Source: an uncultured Eubacteriales bacterium (GTDB lineage: Bacteria; Bacillota; Clostridia; Christensenellales; UBA1242). From it: a DNA stretch of 31,596 bases. This document shows, piece by piece, positions 23,901 to 31,596 of the stretch. How positions within the stretch are numbered: position 1 is the first letter of the stretch; each line of letters opens with the position of its first letter. The stretch spans positions 1-31,596 of the forward strand of contig CAPERS010000013.1 of NCBI GenBank assembly GCA_948607205.1, in the 5' to 3' direction. Below the pieces are notes generated by a model. The model was not told where the DNA came from and did no database searches. It saw only the letters and a program-made list of their open reading frames with translations. A program made the position numbers and the translations under genes.

Positions 23901-26900
23901 CTCTGTTTCATCAGGATTTGGAGTGTTTCCTGTGTCTCCTGTGTTTTCTGTGAAAGCAACTTTTTCGGCAAACTTATCATAAGCCACTTGCACGCCGTTA
24001 TATGTCAACACAATACGGCTTGTTTTTTGAATAACGCCAGTTTTTGCGTAGATTTCATTGGTCAAATCTGAATCTGCGTGTCCAACTCCATTGCTGTTTT
24101 GACGATAAGTTCCAATATATTCGCCTTGAATTGTTCGCATATTGTCAATCACGAAAGTTTTGCCTTGGTCACCGCTCTTAACTGAGAATTCAACTTGGCT
24201 TTGTTCGATTGTTTCATTAGAAGATTTATCTCCAAACACAGCAACAAAGTCACCAATGCTTGCTGAAGATGCAAGCGTGAATTTTGCCATTCTATCTTTT
24301 GCAAATATATTTCCGTTTCCGTTCATTGTTTCAACATAGAAGGTTTCTTTGACCTTTCCGTCACTCACCTCTGATGAGCCTGTGACTGAATTGACATCAA
24401 GTGCGAAAGCATTGCCGACAAGCACAACTGTGTATTCTTCTTCATAGCCATTGAATACAATCTGGAAAGTGATTCTTGATTCAATGTTTGAATTTGCACC
24501 TCGGAAGAATTCAAGTTTGTCTTCCAAGTTTATTTTATTTTTGCCTTCTTCGGCGGTTACGAAATAATAATTAGATTCTATTGGTGGCTCAACCGTTAAA
24601 TTCAAAGTTTTAATTTGTCTTACATAGGCGTTTGAAATTGACTTAACTTTAACTGAGAAATTATCAGTTGCAGGTGCTATCCAAATTTCTCTATTCACGC
24701 TTTTAACATCACTTCTGATTTCATAAAGTTGAACGCGAGAGTAGTCTGCAAAAATTGCATTTCCAGTAAAGAAGTCAATTGCTTGGTTATAAGTTGCAGT
24801 TTCATCTTGAGTTGTTTGACTTTCGTTATAAACTGCCGATTCAATATATTCTTCTTTGAAGGCGTCACCTTCTTGACCTGTTGGGTTTGGATAAGATGTT
24901 GTCACCTTTCCGTTACATAAAACGTTAATTCGGTAAATAGTCACAAATTCTTGAGGCTCTTCTGAAAGCAAGTTGCTGTAAATATATGTTTTGATTGTAA
25001 GTGTTACAGGTTGACCACTGTTGCTTACAGGATTTGCTGTGAATTTAAAGCACTCACCCCAAACTGTTTTTCCTTCAATAATTTCTTGTGCGGTTGAAGA
25101 AACTTCATATTTAACTCTTTCGTTACCAATCAAGCCGCCATTAAACGTTTTCAATTCTGAACTTTCCTTACCTGCCAAAATTGTCATTTCTTTAATTTCA
25201 GCAGTGCTTTGCTCTGTGCCAACTGCACTACCTTCAGTGTTTGTGATATTTTTTGAAACCTTGAGTGGAAGAGTGAATATGACTGTGTTATCTGTGTTTT
25301 CACCAATTTGAAGAGTCACTTTCAATGAAAGTTCAAAGTCAGTTATGCTTGAATAAATTGTTAAAGTTTTATCATCATTAACCTTCGCTTTCGCAGTGTT
25401 ATTTAAAATTTCGATACCTTTAACTAGATAATCGTCACTGACTGTTTCGCCATTATATGTTATTTTATTAATATAATCAGACACATCCACTGCTCCGTTT
25501 CCTGCTGTGACAGTCAACCCTTCTTCAAGTTCAACATTGTAAGTTGATGCAATATTGAAGGTGATTTTTCCAACAAGACCACTATCTGTATATAGCAGAC
25601 AAACTTTTTCTGTTTGTTCTTGAACATATTTTGGCATAGCCATTGAAAGCGTTCCAGTTATTGAATCATATTCAAAAATTTCGTTTTCGTCTGCCTTTTT
25701 GCCTTCTATGGCAACTTTCAAACGCTCATTTACAGGTCGATTGTGGTCATTGTCAACCACGTTTATTGAAACATTTAATGAGTATTTTCTGTCAACTCTG
25801 TAAGCACCTTTCAATTTCTTGTCTTGAACTATTTCAAAGACATCTTGATTTGAGTCATTTTTAACTTTCTCATAAACAGCCGTATTTTCGTCAAAGTTAT
25901 ATTTTCCGTCATCATCAATTGTGTAGTTTGTTATCGATTGTGCATCTGAGATGTTAAGATAATTACCTGTTTCAAATTGAAAATACTCGCCTGAACCTTC
26001 ACTCACTTCAGCCACAAAACTTGCAGTTTCGCCAGTTAATTGTTCAAAACTATCTTCGTTATTTTTAATATAAACTGGAGCGTTTGTCCATTTATAGAAT
26101 GAGGTGGCTTTCTTTGAAAGATAATATTCTTTTGAGGCATCAGCGCCGTCACGGGTGGCGCCCTCTACTATATTGACGATTTCATCTGAGTCAACTTTTA
26201 TATAGTTTTCGTTTGCATTTGGATTGTTTTTATCAAAAGTGAAACTACCTGCTGTTGCTGGAATATTGACTGTTGCATTGTTGCCATCTTGTGTGATATT
26301 TTCACCAGCTGGATATGTGATAACATAATCTTCACCAGAATTTACAACAATATTATATTCAACTTCGCCACCAACGATTGAAAGACCAATTTTGTCGTTT
26401 CCAACCATGCCGTCATATTTTCGTATAACTGTGATGCTTGCTTCATAGCCTTTCTTTATGCCTTCAACTCTTAAAATTGAACTATTGTCAACATAAACAT
26501 TATCAATTGCATTCTTCCAATCTGTTTGACCTTTCACAGAAACTCTAACTTCATGATTATATTTTAAGTTTTTAACTTCTTCACCATTAATATATTTAAC
26601 AGAAAATCTATAATCTCCAAAATGCAAAGTTTCTTCACTGAATGCACTGTCAAGATTGACTTCCAAGTTGCCATTTTCGTCAGAAACGAAATATTCACTT
26701 GCTCCGTCGAAAGCATACTTAACATCTTGAATTTGAACGTCTGGATTAACTTTCAAACGATAGAAGAAATCGATTGGTTGATTTGAAATGTTGATTGACA
26801 GCTTGATAATAACATATTGAGCGCCTTGTTTTTCATCAAGGTGATTTAATGTTATTTCACCTGTTTCGTCATTAATATCGTGAACCAATGCCGAATTTTC

Positions 26901-29900
26901 AACGACTGAAAGAGTGCGTGACACGCTTGCAAATTGGGTTTTATTGAATATAAAGCCAAGTTTATTTTCTTTTGTTTCTCCTTCATCCCAAACAAGTGGT
27001 ATAGTTGCACCCGCTTGAACTTCTGTGAATATATCTTCCTTTTTAAGAATATCATCCACATTCATGGCGTATTTGAGATTATCATCCAAAGTGGAGTTAT
27101 ATCGAACAAATTCTTTATTTAAATTTATTTGAGAGATAAGCATAGGCACAACAACGCTTGCAACTGTAGTTCCGCTCGAGTTGCTCACTTTGAAAATAAC
27201 ATAAACGCTGTCATTGTCAAGACCATAAAGTGCATTGGTTATTTGGTCTGCTCTTAATGTTAAATTTAAATTGTCAGCCTCTTGGTCAAGTCTATATTTA
27301 TTTGTTGGAGTGTGATAAGCAGGATTGCTGTGTTTTGTGTCAAACATAACAACAGTGGCTTTGAAAAGTTGCCCTTGCATTCCTTCATCAACTGTCCATG
27401 TGTTGTTTACAAGTGGCAAATAGAGATATTCAGTTTCGCCAGTTTTCAAAATTGAAGGTTTTGTTTCGCCATTATTTTCTGTTAATGTTGACGCAAGTTT
27501 TTCATAGTCGGCGCCAAGTTCAATCTTGAGTTCTGCCTGACCAATTTTATGTCCGCCAATTGAAACATTAATCATATAACTCTTCACTTGTTGGTTATAG
27601 TCAAAAGAAACTTGGTTGCTTCCCAAACCTATATTTAAGCCATTGATTTTAAGTTCATTTGTCAATTCAGCAAACTCATAAATAATTGAGTTAGGCATTG
27701 AATCAGAACCTTCCACACGTGTCACTTTTATATAATCAGAAAGTGCCGAATTGCCTGAAAGAAGACTGAAATTGCTTTCTCCAGATGAAACTTTAACATT
27801 GCGTTGGATATTAAACTTGATTGTCAGTTCACTTGCATAAAGATTTTCAATTTCTGGATAAATTTTAACTGCAAAAGTCTTACTTCCTATTTCCCAGAAA
27901 TCATTGAATTTCACCATGCCGTTAATAATTGAGCCAACATTATCATTCTCTTCAGAAGACAGAACATATAATCCCACAGTTGAAGTTGAAATGATATAAT
28001 AATTTTTTCGTGACAATAAATCTTTAAGCGTTTCATTATTATTATCATTATTGTTATCATTATTATAATTAACTGTAAATTGTTCTAAGTCATTTAAACT
28101 TGAACTTGCATAGCCGCCGACTTCATTCTCACCACTGATTGTCATATTTTGCAAAATTGAAAGAGAGAATGAAATGTTGATTGCATTATTTGTATCATGA
28201 ATTTTGAAATATATTTGTGGCGCATTGATGCCAAAATTGTGTTTAAAAGTCAAACTTTCTATTTCTTGTCCAATTAAAGTGTTTTTAATTGCTGAATCCT
28301 CATCTGAATCTATTTCAATATTGTTAACTTTAATCATTCCGTTTTTACCGAAGAGAGCAATAATGTCATCATTAAGCATCTTTGAAAAATCAAAACTGAA
28401 AGAAAAATTTTCAAATTCGGTTTGACCTTCTGAGTCTGTGAAAAGTTTGACTGAATCTTTCAAAACAATTTTTCCGCCTTGAGCGCCATATTTTGAAATT
28501 GAAATGTTTGAGTTTTGTTCGAGTTTTTTTACTTCGCTCCAATCATTCTCATCCACAGTGCCTTCTGAGTCCACTTTTTCAGTCGAGTCAACTTTATAAC
28601 TTTGAATACCTTGTGCCTCAACGGTTATTGAAAGCGTTCCAATCTTATCATTGAGTGAGGTATTCTCAAAAGCGATGCCCAGTGTTGCATTTCCGTCGCC
28701 AACAAAGTTGAAGTTTTTTTCATCCGGAATCAAACAGCCACTGTTGTCTGAAACAAAATTCCAGCCAGAAAGAGTGTCAGAATTTCCATGTTGGTCAATG
28801 ATTGAAATTGAGTTTACAAGGCTTGCCTGAAAATTCTCTTTGTTCATAATAATATCTTCACTAATGCCTTCTTTGTCTTTTAAATAGACTGTTGACACAA
28901 CTGTTCCATTATTGCCATCCAATGTTTGAACAACTTTAATTTCTTTTTCAAGACAAACTTGCCAGAATTCGCCTGCATTTATTTGAGTATCCGCATGTGT
29001 TATTGAAGGTTTATAGATAACAACTTTGTTTTGATTTTCAGGAGTCAACTGAATTTTCCAGTCAATTCCAGAAGACGTGTCAGTGATTTGAGCATGAGTT
29101 AATTCCCTATCGCCTTCAAAACCAAGATTATTCACTTCCAAATAGAATTCAAGTTTTTTGTTTTCTTCGTCGAGTTTATAACCATCTTTAACAAAGCACA
29201 AGGTAATATCGGTGCTTCCAGAAAAGACTTTCAAGTTTCTTGGGTCTATTGTTTGCTTTGCAAGGGCATCTCGAACAAGTGAGATTGAGTCGGACTCAAT
29301 CGCAAAACTGATTGTTATTTTGCTTTCACTGTCATTTTGAGGGATATAAACATTTTTTCCTTCATCAACTTCTTTGTTTGTTGAAATTGATGCGCTGGTG
29401 ATTGAGCCTTGATGAAGTGATTTTGAAACTTCCACTTTGATTGAGTCATTTGAGCCTTTTGCAATTGTATAAAGCCCAGCCTGAGTATATTCTATTCCGT
29501 CAGGTCCACTCAAAACTGATGCAGCATGGATTGAGAATTCCCCTTCTCCAATTGCATTGAAATTAAGGCTTTTAAGTGGAATGAAATATGAAAGCGTGTT
29601 GCCGATTGAATAGAACCCAGCACGAGTTGTATCAAGGTCATCCTTGCCAACAATTTGATATGCTTTTTCAATGTCACTCTCGCCATTGACGCCCTCAAAT
29701 CGAAGGAAATAGCGAAGGTCTTTGTTGACATTTGTTTCTGGAACTGTGACTCTGCCTTCAAGTGAAACAGGAACTGGGATTGGACGAGGATTTTGAGGAT
29801 TTGTTTCATCCATTTTGAGTTTAATATTCATTTTGAAATCATCATTGTTCCAAACAAGGTCACTTTCAACAAGTTCACTGATTCTCAATTCAATAAGTGT

Positions 29901-31289
29901 TTTTTGTTCAACATCGCCAATCGAGAAGACGTTATACTCGCCTTCAAGTTCAGGGTCATCAACAAGCAGAACGACTTCCATTGTGTATGAGCCATAAACT
30001 CTCGTGAAAATTTCCCAAGAAGAGAAGTCAAAATTAACGACATTTGAATTTGGCATAAAATATTTTCTCTTGCCTAAAGCGCTGTCTGAAACTTCAACTT
30101 CTTTTCCGCCCTTAACAATGAATTCATTGTTGACCTCAGTGTCGCCACGCAGGAAACGAATTCCGATATTCTTCTTCATTGCATCAAGTTCTTCACCGCT
30201 TGTTGAAGTCACGCTTGCTCCAAGATTTGCATCTGAGAAATTTGTGTTATTGACAGTCAAGGTGAATGATTTGCCACTTTGGAAGAATATTGGATTGTTT
30301 TTCACAGAGAAGTTTCCAATTGTTGCCCTGACAATTTCAAACTCATTGGTGTGCCTTGTTGACATTGAAGAGTTTTGGGTGAGTCTTGTGAGGATTGTTC
30401 CGTAAAGTTCATTGCCAGAGTATTGGTCAGAAAGTGAATTGATTGTTTCAATCTGGTCGTCGGCATGAACGAAAGTGAAACCTGTAATTTTGTTTCCAAG
30501 TGAAGTTTGGTCTGCACGGAAATATGGGCCAACTTCTTCGTTATACACAAATGTCACATGCTCGCTTTCTGCAACAAAGAATGACTTACGCTCTCTTTTC
30601 TCAGCAACCGTGCTTTTGGTGTTGTTGTCAGAATAAAGATAAGCACTGCTTGAAGGATAGTAAACATTAACCGCCTGAAAGTTTGAACCAACCACAACTT
30701 GATTTGAAGCAAATTGATTTCCATTCATATTGCAAAGAACTGTTTCAACAGAGTAGACAGGAACATCAACTGCAATTTGAATTTCTGCATTTTCGATATG
30801 TAAGTTTGATGAAAGAGAATTTGCTGTTAGGTTTGAAATGCCACCGCTTATCCAGTCAATTGTGTTTCCTTCTTCATCTATTTTAAGTTTTGATGTGTTA
30901 AGTGTCACTTTGAATGGCTCGCCGATGTTGACGTATTCAGGAACAGTTATCACCCTGTCAGAAATCTGATTGCCAATTCTGTCAAAAGCGCCAGAAAAAG
31001 AAAGCTTGACTGACTTTTCTGTAACGTGCTCAGTTGCCGTGCCGATTGTTAGATAAAAGTTCTCAGTCACTTCGAACTGATTGTTTGATTGATTGAACAA
31101 CTGGTCATCGGTTTTGAAAAAGATATCGTTTGGATTGACTTTACTTTTGTTGAAACCGCCAGTCAGATAAACGCCAAGAACAGATGCCCCGCTCACAGCG
31201 AATACAGAAGAAATGACAACAACAATGGTCTTCCAAACAGCCCATTTCTTGCCACCTTCAACTTTAACTTTTTTCTTTTTTTCTTTCAT
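20994..31289 (-). CDS. Giant membrane-anchored Ig-like surface protein, 3,431 aa
   Basis: A single open frame of 3,431 residues covers a third of the window. The N-terminus is lysine-rich (MKEKKKKVKVEGGKK), followed by one hydrophobic helix (about 16-42, WAVWKTIVVVISSVFAVSG...). The rest is predicted to be outside the cell: acidic, rich in N, D, T, S, V and I, with many alternating strands and recurring module-like transitions such as LPLKVSKNITN and LPVNVNITRNVE, which suggests tandem Ig-like or similar beta domains. No enzyme motif, LPXTG or C-terminal membrane helix is seen, so anchoring is by the N-terminal helix. The ATG at 31289 has GAGGTG and AAAGGG before it; a longer frame from 31328 was rejected. 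It is probably an adhesin, scaffold or stalk; that role is inference. Confidence 0.88.
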   Translation of the reverse strand: MKEKKKKVKVEGGKKWAVWKTIVVVISSVFAVSGASVLGVYLTGGFNKSKVNPNDIFFKTDDQLFNQSNNQFEVTENFYLTIGTATEHVTEKSVKLSFSGAFDRIGNQISDRVITVPEYVNIGEPFKVTLNTSKLKIDEEGNTIDWISGGISNLTANSLSSNLHIENAEIQIAVDVPVYSVETVLCNMNGNQFASNQVVVGSNFQAVNVYYPSSSAYLYSDNNTKSTVAEKRERKSFFVAESEHVTFVYNEEVGPYFRADQTSLGNKITGFTFVHADDQIETINSLSDQYSGNELYGTILTRLTQNSSMSTRHTNEFEIVRATIGNFSVKNNPIFFQSGKSFTLTVNNTNFSDANLGASVTSTSGEELDAMKKNIGIRFLRGDTEVNNEFIVKGGKEVEVSDSALGKRKYFMPNSNVVNFDFSSWEIFTRVYGSYTMEVVLLVDDPELEGEYNVFSIGDVEQKTLIELRISELVESDLVWNNDDFKMNIKLKMDETNPQNPRPIPVPVSLEGRVTVPETNVNKDLRYFLRFEGVNGESDIEKAYQIVGKDDLDTTRAGFYSIGNTLSYFIPLKSLNFNAIGEGEFSIHAASVLSGPDGIEYTQAGLYTIAKGSNDSIKVEVSKSLHQGSITSASISTNKEVDEGKNVYIPQNDSESKITISFAIESDSISLVRDALAKQTIDPRNLKVFSGSTDITLCFVKDGYKLDEENKKLEFYLEVNNLGFEGDRELTHAQITDTSSGIDWKIQLTPENQNKVVIYKPSITHADTQINAGEFWQVCLEKEIKVVQTLDGNNGTVVSTVYLKDKEGISEDIIMNKENFQASLVNSISIIDQHGNSDTLSGWNFVSDNSGCLIPDEKNFNFVGDGNATLGIAFENTSLNDKIGTLSITVEAQGIQSYKVDSTEKVDSEGTVDENDWSEVKKLEQNSNISISKYGAQGGKIVLKDSVKLFTDSEGQTEFENFSFSFDFSKMLNDDIIALFGKNGMIKVNNIEIDSDEDSAIKNTLIGQEIESLTFKHNFGINAPQIYFKIHDTNNAINISFSLSILQNMTISGENEVGGYASSSLNDLEQFTVNYNNDNNNDNNNETLKDLLSRKNYYIISTSTVGLYVLSSEENDNVGSIINGMVKFNDFWEIGSKTFAVKIYPEIENLYASELTIKFNIQRNVKVSSGESNFSLLSGNSALSDYIKVTRVEGSDSMPNSIIYEFAELTNELKINGLNIGLGSNQVSFDYNQQVKSYMINVSIGGHKIGQAELKIELGADYEKLASTLTENNGETKPSILKTGETEYLYLPLVNNTWTVDEGMQGQLFKATVVMFDTKHSNPAYHTPTNKYRLDQEADNLNLTLRADQITNALYGLDNDSVYVIFKVSNSSGTTVASVVVPMLISQINLNKEFVRYNSTLDDNLKYAMNVDDILKKEDIFTEVQAGATIPLVWDEGETKENKLGFIFNKTQFASVSRTLSVVENSALVHDINDETGEITLNHLDEKQGAQYVIIKLSINISNQPIDFFYRLKVNPDVQIQDVKYAFDGASEYFVSDENGNLEVNLDSAFSEETLHFGDYRFSVKYINGEEVKNLKYNHEVRVSVKGQTDWKNAIDNVYVDNSSILRVEGIKKGYEASITVIRKYDGMVGNDKIGLSIVGGEVEYNIVVNSGEDYVITYPAGENITQDGNNATVNIPATAGSFTFDKNNPNANENYIKVDSDEIVNIVEGATRDGADASKEYYLSKKATSFYKWTNAPVYIKNNEDSFEQLTGETASFVAEVSEGSGEYFQFETGNYLNISDAQSITNYTIDDDGKYNFDENTAVYEKVKNDSNQDVFEIVQDKKLKGAYRVDRKYSLNVSINVVDNDHNRPVNERLKVAIEGKKADENEIFEYDSITGTLSMAMPKYVQEQTEKVCLLYTDSGLVGKITFNIASTYNVELEEGLTVTAGNGAVDVSDYINKITYNGETVSDDYLVKGIEILNNTAKAKVNDDKTLTIYSSITDFELSLKVTLQIGENTDNTVIFTLPLKVSKNITNTEGSAVGTEQSTAEIKEMTILAGKESSELKTFNGGLIGNERVKYEVSSTAQEIIEGKTVWGECFKFTANPVSNSGQPVTLTIKTYIYSNLLSEEPQEFVTIYRINVLCNGKVTTSYPNPTGQEGDAFKEEYIESAVYNESQTTQDETATYNQAIDFFTGNAIFADYSRVQLYEIRSDVKSVNREIWIAPATDNFSVKVKSISNAYVRQIKTLNLTVEPPIESNYYFVTAEEGKNKINLEDKLEFFRGANSNIESRITFQIVFNGYEEEYTVVLVGNAFALDVNSVTGSSEVSDGKVKETFYVETMNGNGNIFAKDRMAKFTLASSASIGDFVAVFGDKSSNETIEQSQVEFSVKSGDQGKTFVIDNMRTIQGEYIGTYRQNSNGVGHADSDLTNEIYAKTGVIQKTSRIVLTYNGVQVAYDKFAEKVAFTENTGDTGNTPNPDETEENAVQSNEDSVTAKNLKNFTVGNANSSSLDTIFNLSDFEFTFEEGNVSKTRTFALNYNYSLTLDITGANADSFQIYTGLDGNGLQVEQSVDIFDVMDLRKASTGERITDLSEQVDGADVSVSLVGNFGDAEMGNIFEADDANLLAKAKTFMSGKGLPNDLNIGKKEGYPYLRVSPIITSKPQATADENDPPTEIISWQATGMGASNSGNYVLVKLDYKAKIGENEFKKTFCMIFKIVPAYNIKLHNTNTTSVLGEIPSNSGGVMHIAFTGSENQVTKKLTQDEISIKKTNAPSSANVNLADTFTYRLNLDKIYNNQKYNEGVNIENKTDINDKDLGWTKPTENNKFYEKTGSISIEFSKAEFGDKYFMFEAENDYGYKFNFFVTIDSSTTPKATNTMLSLTEGGTFDIGVQGNYISATKGTNDDKFTLNVENKPIDAGTKDGQVVNIGGLLSKMNFFVESPDFSEGEISASDKKYLECDYEKIKVTSVAFMVGKKEVGNISNIIHPLKTNGAQYIYKKPQTNPITEEDKPDTTVPFVSESMSYTVPAIADSSYWNGGNNFDAVMHITLTYTDNGKTELFTLPVNVNITRNVEIKQSPDDYFYEGQDIDLGTYITTKSTVDELSETEVSSIINDTLEVTVPANSTAEFYLQVYRDNEGLYNKDAGGKGKKITKSNYTSYPKTDYVFISEEIGKDIQKDDIIQVTTSQEVNVYDNSVNKVYKDDYMFGIRDFENGTWKSVTEKLNDESQTIIKWMAIAQAMKDDEGNLDLTDRITFASAGNLAGVKTGSIPVDRSYIVTVNKGTTTPNESSYRYKARYNITWKYTSFSGNIDDLQVNATSYDKTKGVYTAEWSNIVSKLQWYYPDKNSETGDLNTTTQWGVAGFAPQFADFKVVIEKDGTGYAAIDENGRLTTIEGYNNDQQYITLIFYRKIQGGSGEYAVENTPFMRLRITKFLTDANTPQYPPESSTR
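28034..28069. repeat. Asn/Asp codon repeat in the giant gene
   Basis: A run of ATT/ATC/GTT-type trinucleotides encodes NYNNDNNNDNNNE near residue 1,075-1,085, a flexible linker. Changes in repeat number would be in frame. Confidence 0.7.
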
Positions 31290-31339
31290 GACCCTTTCAC
31301 CTCGATTTATCTGAAATTCATTTGTCACATGTCAATCAT

Positions 31340-31369
31340 AGTATACAATTTTTTGCGCGAAAAAAGCAA
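31340..31369 (-). promoter_or_regulatory. Promoter of the giant gene
   Basis: On the minus strand TTGCTT (31369-31364), 18 nt and TATACT (31345-31340). The leader of about 45 nt holds the ribosome binding site. Upstream, 31370-31596 is an A/T-tract-rich stretch that may serve as an UP element; I see no gene in it. Confidence 0.55.
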
Positions 31370-31596
31370 ATAAAAATCACATATTGTCAATATATAATAT
31401 TATTTATATAATTTTTATAAATATTTATTTTGCTGTCAAAATTCCAATAATTCTTTTGCAAAAATATTTTTGAAATTTTAATTTATTTTTAATATTTCAA
31501 TTTTTAAATTATTTTTCTTTAATTTTATTTAAAACAGATTAAAAACCGCATTTTTTATTGATTTTTTATAATTTTTTGCAAATTGTGTGCGAAAAT

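Overview
The window is AT-rich DNA from a low-GC Gram-positive bacterium, most likely an uncultured Clostridia-type member of the Bacillota. The evidence is promoters of the TTGACA / TATAAT type, strong AGGAGG-type ribosome binding sites, a Spo0A DNA-binding domain with 0A boxes, YsxC/EngB, Clostridia-style tRNA genes with encoded CCA, and many U-tract terminators. TGA serves as a stop (end of engB), so the code is standard. The species cannot be named from the sequence.

Layout. 1-1,230: the 5' part of an unknown gene, then an intact tRNA-Arg(TCG) followed by two decayed copies of it. 1,229-3,256: a solitary VirD4/TraG-type coupling ATPase. 3,341-4,673: a transglutaminase-like protein and a small partner. 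4,831-7,789: a hypothetical gene, the ribosome-assembly GTPase EngB, an RlmD/RumA-type RNA methyltransferase and a Sel1-like protein. 7,845-8,931: a SecB-like chaperone gene and a stand-alone Spo0A DNA-binding domain. Between these two lies a 132-nt sequence that folds into a complete four-way junction, and two 0A-like boxes lie upstream of the Spo0A-like gene. 9,134-12,501: a hypothetical gene, an AraC/GyrI-type regulator, and a MATE-like transporter fused to a HAD phosphatase domain. 12,602-14,506: a nucleotidase, a YjbR protein and a Nudix hydrolase. 14,637-17,640: a hypothetical gene, a membrane zinc-ribbon protein, a PPOX-fold flavoprotein and a membrane-anchored C39-like peptidase. 17,660-18,490: a noncoding stretch with TTTTGATT repeats, a tRNA-Arg(ACG), and a 5' half-tRNA joined to a hairpin-rich segment. 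18,490-31,289: a lipoprotein, a cardiolipin synthase and a giant 3,431-residue membrane-anchored extracellular protein.

How it fits together. Most of the window is ordinary housekeeping and accessory genes in short transcription units separated by bidirectional terminators. Five genes have a -10 hexamer only 6-7 nt before the start codon and no Shine-Dalgarno, so they are probably translated from leaderless mRNAs; the others have good ribosome binding sites. The AraC regulator probably controls the adjacent transporter fusion. The Spo0A-like domain probably regulates its own promoter. The most unexplained items are the four-way-junction element, the receiver-less Spo0A domain, the MATE-HAD fusion and the giant surface protein.
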